Shown here: one piece after another, positions 1 to 6,962 of the stretch
How positions within the stretch are numbered: position 1 is the stretch's first letter
How the letters are laid out: each line of letters opens with the position of its first letter
Source: Salinirussus sp.
GTDB taxonomy: Archaea > Halobacteriota > Halobacteria > Halobacteriales > Haloarculaceae
Direction: 5' to 3'
DNA length: 11,515 bases
Assembly: GCA_028275005.1 (NCBI GenBank)
Contig: JAQCNN010000028.1
Coordinates: forward strand, 1 to 11,515
Notes under the pieces: generated by a model
Told to the model about the DNA's origin: nothing
What the model saw: the letters and a program-made list of their open reading frames with translations, nothing else
Database searches by the model: none
Program-made: the position numbers and the translations under genes

Positions 1-1112
1 CCCATCCGTCGGCCGTCGTACGCCTCGGGTTTGCCGAACAGTCGCAGGTCGGACTCGGGCATCGAGAGGGCCTCGTCGACCCCGGTAAACCCGGGCTGGT
101 CGAGGGGGTCCTCGGCCACCAGCGCCGCACTCGCACCCGGGCGTTCGACAGTGACCTCGGGCACCGGGAGACCGAGGACCGCACGCAGGTGGAGGTCGAA
201 CTGGCTGAGCCGCTGTGTGGCGAGTGTGACGAGCCCGGTGTCGTGGGGTCGCGGTGAGAGTTCGCTGAACACGACCTCGTCGTCTCGGAGGAAGAACTCG
301 ACGCCGAAAACACCGTGACCGCCGAGTCCGTCAGTCACCTCACCTGCCATCCGCTGTGCAGCCGCCAGTTGGTCGTCGCTCAGCTCGTGGGGTTGCCAGC
401 TCGTCCGGTAGTCGCCGTTCTGCTGTGTGTGACCGACTGGGGGACAGAAGGTCGTTCCGTCGTCGTGAGAGACCGTCAGAAGGGTGAACTCGGAGTCGAA
501 CGGGACGAGCTCCTCGACGATGACCCGGCCGGTGTCCGAGCGTGAACCCGCTCGGGCAGCCTCCCAGGCGGCGTCGAGCTCTTCGGGGTCGCGCACGACT
601 GATTGGCCCTTTCCGGAGGAGGACATCGTCGGCTTGACCACCACCGGTGTCCCGATAGTTGTGGCCGCCTCGCGGTACACCTCGTGGCTGTCGGCAAAGG
701 CGTACTCGCTGGTCGGCACGCCGACCTCCTCGGCGGCAAACTCGCGGATCCACTCGCGGTCCATCGTCAGCCGGGTCGCCCGGGCCGTCGGCACCACGTC
801 GTAGCCCGCCTCCTCCAGTCGCTCGAGTTCGTCGGTTGCGATGGCCTCGATCTCCGGGACGATAACCGCGGGGTCCTCCTGTTCGACGACCTCCCGCACC
901 GCGGTCGCGTCGGTCATATCGATGGTGTGGGACCGGTGGGCCGCCTGCATCGCCGGCGCGCGTTCGTACCGGTCGACGGCGACCGTCTCTACGCCCAGCC
1001 GCTGGGCTGCGAGGACCACCTCCTTTCCGAGTTCCCCGCTCCCGAGCAACAACAGCGTTGTCGCGTTCGCCGCCTCTGGCGTCCCCAGGTGGCTCCCGTG
1101 TGTCGGTGACAT
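1..1112 (-). CDS. purT: Formate-dependent phosphoribosylglycinamide formyltransferase (GAR transformylase 2), 3' end beyond the window
   Basis: The 370 visible residues closely follow bacterial PurT. This ATP-grasp enzyme makes formyl-GAR from GAR, formate and ATP in cytosolic de novo purine synthesis, replacing folate-dependent PurN. The N-terminal preATP-grasp domain carries GSGELGKE at residues 24-31, and PEIEAIATDEL begins at 86. The ATP-grasp core has VKPTMSSSGKGQ (159-170), GDYRTSWQP (233-241) and the metal/phosphate loop SPRPHDTG (286-293). The C-terminal RLFGKPE motif is still present just before the window edge. The family is usually about 390-400 residues, so roughly 25 C-terminal residues are missing because of the window edge, not a mutation. 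The ATG at 1112 is preceded by a TATA-like box 25 nt upstream. The Ser/Lys-rich ATP loop and PHDTG distinguish it from PurK. Identification is firm. Confidence 0.97.
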   Translation of the reverse strand, partial: MSPTHGSHLGTPEAANATTLLLLGSGELGKEVVLAAQRLGVETVAVDRYERAPAMQAAHRSHTIDMTDATAVREVVEQEDPAVIVPEIEAIATDELERLEEAGYDVVPTARATRLTMDREWIREFAAEEVGVPTSEYAFADSHEVYREAATTIGTPVVVKPTMSSSGKGQSVVRDPEELDAAWEAARAGSRSDTGRVIVEELVPFDSEFTLLTVSHDDGTTFCPPVGHTQQNGDYRTSWQPHELSDDQLAAAQRMAGEVTDGLGGHGVFGVEFFLRDDEVVFSELSPRPHDTGLVTLATQRLSQFDLHLRAVLGLPVPEVTVERPGASAALVAEDPLDQPGFTGVDEALSMPESDLRLFGKPEAYDGRRM

Positions 1113-1132
1113 GGCTGACCATCGGGCAACAG

Positions 1133-1140
1133 GAACAAAA
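1133..1140 (-). promoter_or_regulatory. TATA-like box of purT
   Basis: On the minus strand this reads TTTTGTTC within an otherwise GC-rich region. Its centre lies about 25 nt before the purT ATG, the spacing expected for a leaderless haloarchaeal transcript starting at or next to the start codon. No Shine-Dalgarno sequence is seen. This is a positional inference from one AT-rich patch. Confidence 0.45.
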
Positions 1141-1208
1141 GTGGCCCGGGTAGGGGCGTCCGCGGGCCGTTGCTCGCGACGCACAGGAGGGGGGTGTCAG
1201 TCCACTGC

Positions 1209-1224
1209 GCACAGCGCCCTGTGC
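1209..1224. repeat. Perfect 6-bp inverted repeat with 4-nt loop
   Basis: GCACAG and CTGTGC flank CGCC in the 241-bp gap between purT and the phosphotransferase gene. One more GCACAG copy lies at 1181-1186. The hairpin is about 130 bp after the phosphotransferase stop on the minus strand and about 100 bp before purT. There is no following T run, so it is not a convincing terminator. An operator role is possible but unsupported. The rest of this gap (1113-1353) shows no coding signal I trust. Confidence 0.25.
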
Positions 1225-1353
1225 TCGTCACTGGCGGTCGGGAACCGCGACCGCGAGTCGGGCTGTCGCGGCCCTCGGGTCACACCCCAGTCCTCCGATA
1301 CGGGTTCGATGGGACCGGGACCGAGAAGGCCCGGAGAAGCGACCCGGAGGATG

Positions 1354-2460
1354 TCAAAGCGGTTCCCTGCCCTCGATGATATCGAGGGCTCGCTCGGCCA
1401 TCCCGGGCACGCGCTCCTCCATCAGCGGATACGCGGGGTTGCTGCTGTTGCCCTCAAGATACCGGCGGTACATCATCTCACAGGCGCCGGCAGATTTGAA
1501 CACCCCGAAGGCGCGGTAGAACCGCTCGTTCTCGAAGGTCAGCCCCGTCTTCGCCTCGTAGCGGTCGAGCAGCTCCCGCCGGGAGAGATACCCCTCCCGG
1601 CCCTCGATCCGGTTGCTGAGCGGGTCCTCGTGCTCGGGGTCGCCAGGGTCCGTCCAGGAGATGAGCATCCACCCCAGGTCCATCGAGGGGTCCCCACGGG
1701 TGCACATCTCCCAGTCGAAGACGCCCACGAGCTCCGGAGGGGTCCCCGGGCCAACCATCACGTTGTCGAGCTTGTAGTCGCCGTGGACCAGGGTGTGGGC
1801 GTAGCCCGCGGGGACGTTGTCGGCCAGCCAGTCGGCCACCTCGTGGAGTTCGGGGACCGGGCGGTCGTCGGCGGTCACCTCGAAGGCCCACTCCAGTTGC
1901 TGGGTCCAGCGCTCGACCTGGCGTTCGGTGTACCCCTCGGGATGACCCATGTCGTCGAGTCCGACGGCGGCCGGGTCAGTGGTGTGGATCTCGGCAACAG
2001 TGTCGATGAACCGCTCGGAGAGGAGGCGGCGCTGTTCGGGGTCGGCAAAGCGGTCGGGTTCCTCGTTGCGGATCACGTCCCCCTCGAGACGCTCCATCAC
2101 GTAGAAGTCGGAGCCGATAACCGAGTGGTCGTCACAGGCCGCGACGGTCCGCGGGACCGGCACCGCGGTGTCCTGCAGCGCGTCCATCGCGCGGTACTCC
2201 CGGAGGACCTCGTGGGCGGCGTCGGCGTGGGCGCCCGCCGGCGGTCGCCGGAGCACGAGTTCGTGGTCACCCCAGTCGACGAACAACGTCTCGTTGGAGT
2301 GGCCGGCCTGGTGGTACTCGACGTCTAACCCGCCGGGTCCGAGCTCCGTCTCAAGAAACGCCGCGAGTGCGTCCTCGTCGAACAGTCGGCCGAGATACTC
2401 CTCGTCGACGGCCTCCCCGTCGAGTGAGGCGATGTCGCCGGTCGTGTCGTCCCCGCTCAT
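1354..2460 (-). CDS. ACAD10/11-type phosphotransferase family protein (APH/choline-kinase fold)
   Basis: A 368-aa protein with the aminoglycoside phosphotransferase kinase fold. It has a glycine-containing nucleotide loop QAGHSNET (51-58) and a strand VLRRPP (69-74) with Arg near the usual Lys position. A conserved YVMERLEGDVI is at 120-130, the catalytic loop HGDYKLDN is at 226-233, and the metal-binding DWE is at 249-251, followed by GDPSMDLGW (256-264). DWE instead of DFG and the LRRPP strand are typical of the subgroup related to the kinase-like domain of ACAD10/ACAD11, which in mammals phosphorylates 4-hydroxyacyl-CoAs. A role in acyl-CoA metabolism is therefore more likely than antibiotic resistance. 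The nearby acyl-CoA ligase and MDR reductase agree with this. The ATG at 2460 overlaps the stop of a small upstream ORF as ATGA, suggesting translational coupling. The exact substrate is unknown. Confidence 0.9.
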   Translation of the reverse strand: MSGDDTTGDIASLDGEAVDEEYLGRLFDEDALAAFLETELGPGGLDVEYHQAGHSNETLFVDWGDHELVLRRPPAGAHADAAHEVLREYRAMDALQDTAVPVPRTVAACDDHSVIGSDFYVMERLEGDVIRNEEPDRFADPEQRRLLSERFIDTVAEIHTTDPAAVGLDDMGHPEGYTERQVERWTQQLEWAFEVTADDRPVPELHEVADWLADNVPAGYAHTLVHGDYKLDNVMVGPGTPPELVGVFDWEMCTRGDPSMDLGWMLISWTDPGDPEHEDPLSNRIEGREGYLSRRELLDRYEAKTGLTFENERFYRAFGVFKSAGACEMMYRRYLEGNSSNPAYPLMEERVPGMAERALDIIEGREPL

Positions 2461-2615
2461 CGGTTCTCGGGCCCCCTGATAGCCCGGAACGCCTCGGTCG
2501 GGTCTCGTCCGCTCATCCCGTTGCGCCTGAGCGCGCGGTCGAACACGACCCCGGCGCGGCGGCCGTCGGTCCCGACACGTGCCGGGCCGGCGTCCAGCTC
2601 CGTGTGTGAAGCCAT
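2457..2615 (-). CDS. Probable small protein (52 aa) translationally coupled to the phosphotransferase
   Basis: The ORF begins MASHTELDAGPARVG and ends FRAIRGPENR, then stops with a TGA that shares the tetranucleotide ATGA with the phosphotransferase start. Three things argue that it is real. About 44 of its 52 codons end in G or C, matching neighbouring genes. A TATA-like box sits 28 nt before its ATG, making this the first gene of the transcript. It fills the leader exactly to the next start. The protein is neutral to basic (many Arg), unlike typical acidic haloarchaeal proteins, and has no Cys, membrane segment or motif I recognise. It could instead be a regulatory leader ORF for the downstream gene. 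Function unknown. Confidence 0.55.
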   Translation of the reverse strand: MASHTELDAGPARVGTDGRRAGVVFDRALRRNGMSGRDPTEAFRAIRGPENR

Positions 2616-2639
2616 ACCAGCCTGTTCGACACCGGGTGT

Positions 2640-2647
2640 GATAAAAC
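2640..2647 (-). promoter_or_regulatory. TATA-like box for the small ORF/phosphotransferase transcript
   Basis: The minus strand reads AGTTTTATC here, an AT-rich patch in GC-rich DNA. Its centre is 28 nt upstream of the ATG at 2615, fitting a leaderless start. It is one half of a divergent promoter region of about 107 bp shared with the MDR oxidoreductase. Confidence 0.5.
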
Positions 2648-2688
2648 TCCGACTGCCTGTCGGCTGGCCGACACCCGGGACCCCCCAC

Positions 2689-2696
2689 AGTAATAC
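2689..2696 (+). promoter_or_regulatory. TATA-like box of the MDR oxidoreductase
   Basis: AGTAATAC is centred about 30 nt before the ATG at 2723. It is the only AT-rich patch close to this start, and no Shine-Dalgarno sequence precedes the ATG, so a leaderless transcript is likely. Confidence 0.4.
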
Positions 2697-2722
2697 CGCC
2701 GCCCGCCGAACTCACGCGACAC

Positions 2723-3733
2723 ATGAGTTCAGATACGAACCGGCAGTGGGTGCTGGCGAGTCGACCGACAGGCGAACCGACGGGCGAGGACTTCGAGATG
2801 GTCGATGCCGGGGTGCCCGAGCCCGGCCCGAAGGAGGTGCTGGTCCGGACCCAGTACATGTCCGTCGACCCGTACATGCGCGGGCGGATGCGGGATGCCG
2901 ACTCCTACGCCGACCCCTGGGGGGTCGGGGACGCGATGCGAGCCCGCTGTGTCGGCGAGGTCGTCGAGTCCAATCACACCGACTTTGCCGCCGGTGACAC
3001 GGTGACCGGGAACCTCTACTGGGCGGAGTACGCGGCCGTCGACGGCGAGCAACTGGCCCACGCGGACACTGGGTCGGCGCCGGTCTCGACAGCCCTACAT
3101 GTGCTGGGGATGCCCGGCCGGACCGCCTACGTCGGCACGGTCGATATCGGCGAGGTCGAGCCCGGCGACACGGTCGTGGTCTCGGGTGCGGCCGGCGCGG
3201 TGGGGTCGGTCGCCGGCCAGGTCGCCGCTATCGCCGGCGCACGCGTCGTCGGTATCGCCGGCAGTGACCGGAAGGTGGAGTGGGTCACCGACGAACTCGG
3301 GTTCGACGCGGGGGTCAACTACAACACCGACGACCTCTCCGCGGAGGTCGCCGAGGCCTGCCCGCGAGGTGTCGACCTGTACTTCGAGAACGTCGGCGGC
3401 GAGGTCAGTGACGCGGTCCTCGACCACCTCGCCCAGTTCTCCCGGGTGGCCGTCTCCGGGAAGATCTCGCTGTACAACGCACAGCCCGGCGACGAGGCGC
3501 TGACCGGCCCGCGACGGTTCCACCAGCGGACGAAGACCCGTGTCGAGGGGTTCATCGTCAGCGACCACGCCCACCGTTTCGAGCACATTACCGACCGGCT
3601 GCGCCGCTGGACCGGCGACCAACTCCAGTACAGGGAGACCGTCACCGATGGCATCGAGTCGGCCCCCGAGGCCTTCCTCGGGCTCTTCGAGGGCGAGAAT
3701 ATCGGCAAGCAACTCGTCCGCGTCGGCGAGTGA
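2723..3733 (+). CDS. NADP-dependent oxidoreductase, CurA/leukotriene-B4-dehydrogenase-like MDR family
   Basis: A 336-aa zinc-independent medium-chain dehydrogenase/reductase. The N-terminal GroES-like catalytic domain has YMSVDPYMRGRM (45-56), a signature of the prostaglandin reductase/YncB/CurA group. LGMPGRTAYVG (128-138) precedes the Rossmann domain, whose dinucleotide loop is VSGAAGAVGS (153-162), with GSDRK (180-184) at the end of the second strand consistent with NADPH preference. FENVGG and the region around GKISLYN follow, and the C-terminal NIGKQLVRVG motif is intact. Length is normal for the family. Members reduce alpha,beta-unsaturated ketones, aldehydes or enoyl compounds with NAD(P)H in the cytosol. 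It is divergent from the phosphotransferase operon and convergent with the acyl-CoA ligase gene, 40 bp away. The substrate cannot be told from sequence. Confidence 0.93.
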   Translation: MSSDTNRQWVLASRPTGEPTGEDFEMVDAGVPEPGPKEVLVRTQYMSVDPYMRGRMRDADSYADPWGVGDAMRARCVGEVVESNHTDFAAGDTVTGNLYWAEYAAVDGEQLAHADTGSAPVSTALHVLGMPGRTAYVGTVDIGEVEPGDTVVVSGAAGAVGSVAGQVAAIAGARVVGIAGSDRKVEWVTDELGFDAGVNYNTDDLSAEVAEACPRGVDLYFENVGGEVSDAVLDHLAQFSRVAVSGKISLYNAQPGDEALTGPRRFHQRTKTRVEGFIVSDHAHRFEHITDRLRRWTGDQLQYRETVTDGIESAPEAFLGLFEGENIGKQLVRVGE

Positions 3734-3773
3734 CGCCGTCGGCGCGACCAACCGGCAGGGACAGCGCCGGCGC

Positions 3774-5339
3774 TCAGGGCTCGGCGGCCTCGGGGTCGAC
3801 GTCCTCACCCTCCCGTAGCTTGAACTTCTGGACCTTCCCGCTGGGGTTTTTCGGGAGTTCGTCGACGAAGTAGTAGGCCCGCGGCCGCTTGAAGTTCGCC
3901 AGGTCGTCGGTCGCCAGAGTGTACTCCTCGAGTGTCTCTGCGGTGGTGTCCCCGACGATGTAGGCGACCACGCGCTCGCCCCACTCCTCGTGGGGTTCGC
4001 CCACGACCGCCGCCTCAACGACGTCCTCGTGGGCGTAGAGGGCATCCTCGACCTCGGTGGGGTAGACGTTCTCCCCACCGGAGATGATCATGTCGTCCTT
4101 CCGGTCGACGACGTAGAGGTAGCCGTCGTCGTCGCGGTAGCCCAGGTCCCCGGTGTAGTACCACGTCCTGCCGTCACCCTCGCGCAGCGACTCCGCGGTC
4201 GCCTCCGGCCGGTTCCAGTACTCGCGCATGGTGCAGGGGCCGGCAAAGAGGATCTCCCCGACCGCACCCCGGTCGACCACCCGGTCGGGGTCGGCGTCGG
4301 GCTCGACGAGCCGGAGGTCGTGGTTCAGCGCCGGCAGCCCCGCAGAGCCCTGTTTGTCGACCTGGTCCTCGGGGTACTGGAAGGTGCCACAGGGGCCGAT
4401 CTCGGTCATCCCGTAGGCCTGGAGGTAGCCGGCGTCGAACAGGTCCATACAGCCATCGAGCACCTCCTCGGGCATCGGCGCGGCACCGTACATCCCCAGT
4501 CGCAGCGAGGAGACGTCGGCGTCGACCTCCTGGGCGGCCTGGACCAGGCCGTTCCAGCCCGTCGGTGCCGCGAAGAAGACCGTCACACCGTGTTCGTCGA
4601 TGGCCTGCAGCGCACGAACAGGGTCGAAGTCGTGGTGGATGACGCTGGTCGCGCCGACGTGGATCCGGGGGAACAGGGCCGCCTGTAACTCCGCACAGTG
4701 GTACAGCGGGAACGCCGAGAGCCCGACGTCGTCCCGGTGGATCCCCTCCTCGCCGATACAGATGAGATTGTGCTCGACCATGTCGCGGTGTTCGTGGACG
4801 ACCCCCTTCGGCCGGCCCGTCGTCCCCGAGGTGTAGATGAAGGCGTAGATGTCGTCCTCCGCGACGACCGTGTCCGGGCGACTGTCGTCGGCAGCCTCGA
4901 GCAAGGCATAAAAATCACGGCTCCAGTCGGGGCCGTCGTCGTCGATGTAGAGATACTCCTCGACGGTTTCCAGGTTCGGCCGGGCGTTCGCGACGGCCTC
5001 CGTGGTCCCGCCCTCGAAGACCAGAGCCTGGGAGTCGGCGTCGTCGAGGATGTACTCCACCTCACCGGCCGGTAGCCGGTAGTTCAGGGGGTTGAACACC
5101 GCACCGAGCTTTGCACACGCGAACACGGTCGCCACGATCTCCGTGCCGTTGTGCAGCATCGTCGATACCCGGTCACCCTTCTCGATACCCAGGTCCGCCA
5201 GGGCGTTGGCCAGCCGGTTTGCCTTCTCGTCGAACTCCGCGTAGGTCCACCGCTGGTCCCGTCGCGGGTAAATGAGCGCGTCCTTGTTCGGGTACTTCTC
5301 GGCCGTCAGTTCGAGTGTGTCACGGAGTGTCGTGTGCAC
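3774..5339 (-). CDS. Acyl-CoA synthetase (medium/long-chain fatty-acid-CoA ligase, ANL superfamily)
   Basis: A complete 521-aa AMP-forming ligase that activates a carboxylate to acyl-AMP and then acyl-CoA. The P-loop-like A3 motif YTSGTTGRPKG is at 169-179, APTGW at 258-262, YGAAPMP at 284-290, the A5 motif YGMTE at 309-313, and YTGDLG at 395-400. The hinge and A8 region DRKDDMIISGGENVYP is at 412-427. The A10 motif PKNPSGKVQK (496-505) carries the catalytic Lys502. The GTG at 5339 is chosen as start because homology begins at once (HTTLRDTLELTAEKYP) and AGGTGG lies 6 nt before it, one of few Shine-Dalgarno-like sites in the window. An upstream extension of the frame has no family similarity. 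The motif set fits fatty-acid/FadD-like ligases; acyl chain preference is unknown. It is convergent with the MDR reductase. Confidence 0.95.
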   Translation of the reverse strand: MHTTLRDTLELTAEKYPNKDALIYPRRDQRWTYAEFDEKANRLANALADLGIEKGDRVSTMLHNGTEIVATVFACAKLGAVFNPLNYRLPAGEVEYILDDADSQALVFEGGTTEAVANARPNLETVEEYLYIDDDGPDWSRDFYALLEAADDSRPDTVVAEDDIYAFIYTSGTTGRPKGVVHEHRDMVEHNLICIGEEGIHRDDVGLSAFPLYHCAELQAALFPRIHVGATSVIHHDFDPVRALQAIDEHGVTVFFAAPTGWNGLVQAAQEVDADVSSLRLGMYGAAPMPEEVLDGCMDLFDAGYLQAYGMTEIGPCGTFQYPEDQVDKQGSAGLPALNHDLRLVEPDADPDRVVDRGAVGEILFAGPCTMREYWNRPEATAESLREGDGRTWYYTGDLGYRDDDGYLYVVDRKDDMIISGGENVYPTEVEDALYAHEDVVEAAVVGEPHEEWGERVVAYIVGDTTAETLEEYTLATDDLANFKRPRAYYFVDELPKNPSGKVQKFKLREGEDVDPEAAEP

Positions 5340-5345
5340 GGAATG

Positions 5346-5387
5346 CCACCTATCGGCTATATTTGGAACTGACCTGTTAAGTGTTAT
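5346..5387 (-). promoter_or_regulatory. Promoter region and Shine-Dalgarno site of the acyl-CoA synthetase
   Basis: On the minus strand this AT-rich segment holds two candidate TATA-like boxes: CTTAACA near 5376-5382 and AAATATAG at 5357-5364. AGGTGG follows at 5351-5346, 6 nt before the GTG start. The CTTAACA box would place transcription start near 5353, giving a short leader that contains the ribosome site. The AAATATAG box is only about 21 nt from the GTG, which is short for a leaderless start. I favour the leadered model. Confidence 0.4.
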
Positions 5388-5454
5388 CACGCACCTGGGG
5401 AGATAGGTGTGCTCGACGCTCCCGCGAGCCCACGGGCGGGCCTGCCGTGACCCG

Positions 5455-6027
5455 TCACCGGCCGGCGAGACCTGACAGGTGGCCGACCTCCGGCAGGACC
5501 AGCTCCCTGGTGCCCAGCCGCGCGGCGTTCTCGCTGCCCGGCAGCGCGAAGACGACCGTCCCGTCGACGACACCGGCCGTGGCGCGGGTTCCGACGACCA
5601 TCGTCCCGATCTCCGCCTCCGAGCGGCGCCGGAACAGCTCGCCAAAGCCGGGCAGTTCCTTCTCGAAGCGCTCGCTGACAGTCTCGATGGTCAGGTCGTC
5701 GGGGGTGATCCCGGTGCCGCCGGTCGTAATGACGGCGTCGACATCCTCGCGACCGACGAAACCGTCGACCGCCTCGCCGATGTCGTCGCGGCTGTCGCCG
5801 ACCAGGTCCCGCGCCACGAGCTCCGCCGCCGCCGACTCACCGACGAGTGACTCGATGGCATCGCCCGACGGGTCCTCCGCGAGTGTCCGCGAGGAGGAGA
5901 CCGTCAGGACCGCGAGCCCGACCGTCTCCACGTCGTGGTGGTGGTGGTCATCTTCGCCGCCGTGGCCGTGGTCGTCCCCGCCGTCGTGTCTGTCGTGTCC
6001 GTCGTGACCGCTGTGGTCGCCTGTCAT
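5455..6027 (-). CDS. moaB: MoaB/MogA-family molybdopterin adenylyltransferase with a His-rich N-terminal tail
   Basis: A 190-aa protein. From about residue 35 it is a MoaB/Mog domain: LTVSSSRT (41-48), GDAI (55-58), the substrate loop TTGGTGITPDDLT (101-113), GFGELFR (127-133) and LPGSENA (162-168). The family adenylylates molybdopterin before metal insertion, and in archaea such as Pyrococcus the MoaB protein serves tungsten cofactor synthesis. The first 32 residues are a His/Asp/Gly tail holding ten histidines between residues 5 and 31, including HHHH at 28-31, absent from typical bacterial MoaB and probably metal binding. The loop has PDD where many relatives have (K/R)RD; the final Asp (111) is kept. 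The ATG at 6027 includes the tail in the same frame; no good start lies after it. It diverges from the MOSC gene with 136 bp between them. Confidence 0.93.
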   Translation of the reverse strand: MTGDHSGHDGHDRHDGGDDHGHGGEDDHHHHDVETVGLAVLTVSSSRTLAEDPSGDAIESLVGESAAAELVARDLVGDSRDDIGEAVDGFVGREDVDAVITTGGTGITPDDLTIETVSERFEKELPGFGELFRRRSEAEIGTMVVGTRATAGVVDGTVVFALPGSENAARLGTRELVLPEVGHLSGLAGR

Positions 6028-6133
6028 ACCCCGACAGAGGGTCCCCTCCCCCGTAGGTGTACCGTCGGTCGACCGTCGAGGGGCCGGTGGCCTCGCTCCA
6101 CGGTCGTCCAGTCCGGTGGCGCTCGGAGAAACC

Positions 6134-6141
6134 GCTTTACC
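6134..6141 (+). promoter_or_regulatory. TATA-like box of the MOSC gene
   Basis: GCTTTACC is centred about 26 nt before the ATG at 6164. This spacing supports that ATG and argues against an upstream in-frame ATG at 6116, which lies before the box. No Shine-Dalgarno sequence is present. Confidence 0.45.
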
Positions 6142-6163
6142 CGCGCCGGCCGAGCTACCGACC

Positions 6164-6940
6164 ATGCCAGCGCCACGTATCGAGCGACTCACAGTCTACC
6201 CGGTAAAGGGGCTAGACGGTATGGACGCCGAGGAGAGCCGACTCCTCCCCGGCGGGACGCTCCGGTACGACCGGGAGTTCGCCCTCGTTGATGCCGATGG
6301 CGAGGTCCTGAACGGCAAGCGGACCGACCGCGTCCACGACCTGGAGACGGACTTCGACCCCGAGACCCGGACCCTCACCGTCGAGCCCCCGGCGGGCGAG
6401 CGTCGGTCCTTTGCCCTCGAGGGGGGGACAAGCGAGGCCGCGGAGTGGTTCTCCGACTTTTTCGGGGTGGAGCTCTCGCTGGAGCGAGACACCGGTCTGG
6501 GCTACGTCGACCGCCGGGGGATGGGGCCGTCGGTCATCAGCACAGAGACACTCGAGGAGGTTGCCTCCTGGTTCGACGGGATGACCGTCGAGGGCGCCCG
6601 GCGACGGCTCCGCGCGAACGTCGAAGTGTCGGGTGTCGAGCCGTTCTGGGCGGACCGCTTTGTCGGGGAGGGTGCGCCGGCCTTCGAGGCCGACGGCGTC
6701 CGGTTCGAGGGGGTGACACCCTGCGGACGGTGTGTGGTCCCCGCCCGTGACCCCGATACCGGCGAGCCGCTCCCGGGCTTTCGCGAGCGGTTCGTCGAGA
6801 AACGGGAGGCAACCTTCCCGGCGTGGGCCGACGAGTCCGCCTTCGACCACTTCTACACGCTGATGCTCATCGCCAGCGTCCCCGAGTCCGACCGCGGCGC
6901 GACGGTGTCGGTCGGTGACCCGGTCGCCGTTGTCGGGTAG
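6164..6940 (+). CDS. MOSC domain protein with MOSC_N beta barrel (mARC/YcbX-like)
   Basis: A 258-aa two-domain protein. The N-terminal beta-barrel region starts IERLTVYPVKGL (6-17) with RYDREFALVD (34-43), and the MOSC domain follows from about 115. RLRAN (148-152) and TPCGRC (185-190, Cys187 and Cys190) followed by ARDPDTGE match the conserved positions of mARC and YcbX, in which a cysteine of this region ligates molybdenum. Such proteins bind Moco directly and reduce N-hydroxylated or similar substrates, using a partner reductase. No ferredoxin domain is fused here, unlike E. coli YcbX, so the electron donor must be separate. The position opposite moaB fits a Moco user. Start chosen at 6164 from homology and the TATA spacing. 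The specific substrate is unknown; a sulfur-carrier role is an alternative. Confidence 0.9.
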   Translation: MPAPRIERLTVYPVKGLDGMDAEESRLLPGGTLRYDREFALVDADGEVLNGKRTDRVHDLETDFDPETRTLTVEPPAGERRSFALEGGTSEAAEWFSDFFGVELSLERDTGLGYVDRRGMGPSVISTETLEEVASWFDGMTVEGARRRLRANVEVSGVEPFWADRFVGEGAPAFEADGVRFEGVTPCGRCVVPARDPDTGEPLPGFRERFVEKREATFPAWADESAFDHFYTLMLIASVPESDRGATVSVGDPVAVVG

Positions 6941-6962
6941 TTCACCCCACGTTGTCGGGCAG

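Noticed and set aside
841..2328. A 495-codon open frame on the plus strand
   Set aside because: It lies wholly antisense to purT and the phosphotransferase gene, both with clear family motifs, and spans their gap. Long antisense frames are expected in very GC-rich DNA.
3734..3773. Possible terminator between the convergent MDR and acyl-CoA synthetase genes
   Set aside because: Short inverted repeats such as CGCCGTCGGCG are present, but there is no T-rich run on either strand.
4698..5075. A 125-codon plus-strand frame rich in Val and Asp
   Set aside because: It is the antisense shadow of the acyl-CoA synthetase, including its P-loop region; acidic-looking antisense products are common in haloarchaeal genes.
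5928..6015. Apparent GTG/GTGGTG simple repeat
   Set aside because: It is the antisense of His codons in the MoaB N-terminal tail, not an independent microsatellite.
6066..6075. Perfect palindrome CGGTCGACCG between moaB and the MOSC gene
   Set aside because: A 10-bp palindrome is expected several times in a window of this size and composition. It is not extended or repeated, so it is not called as an operator.
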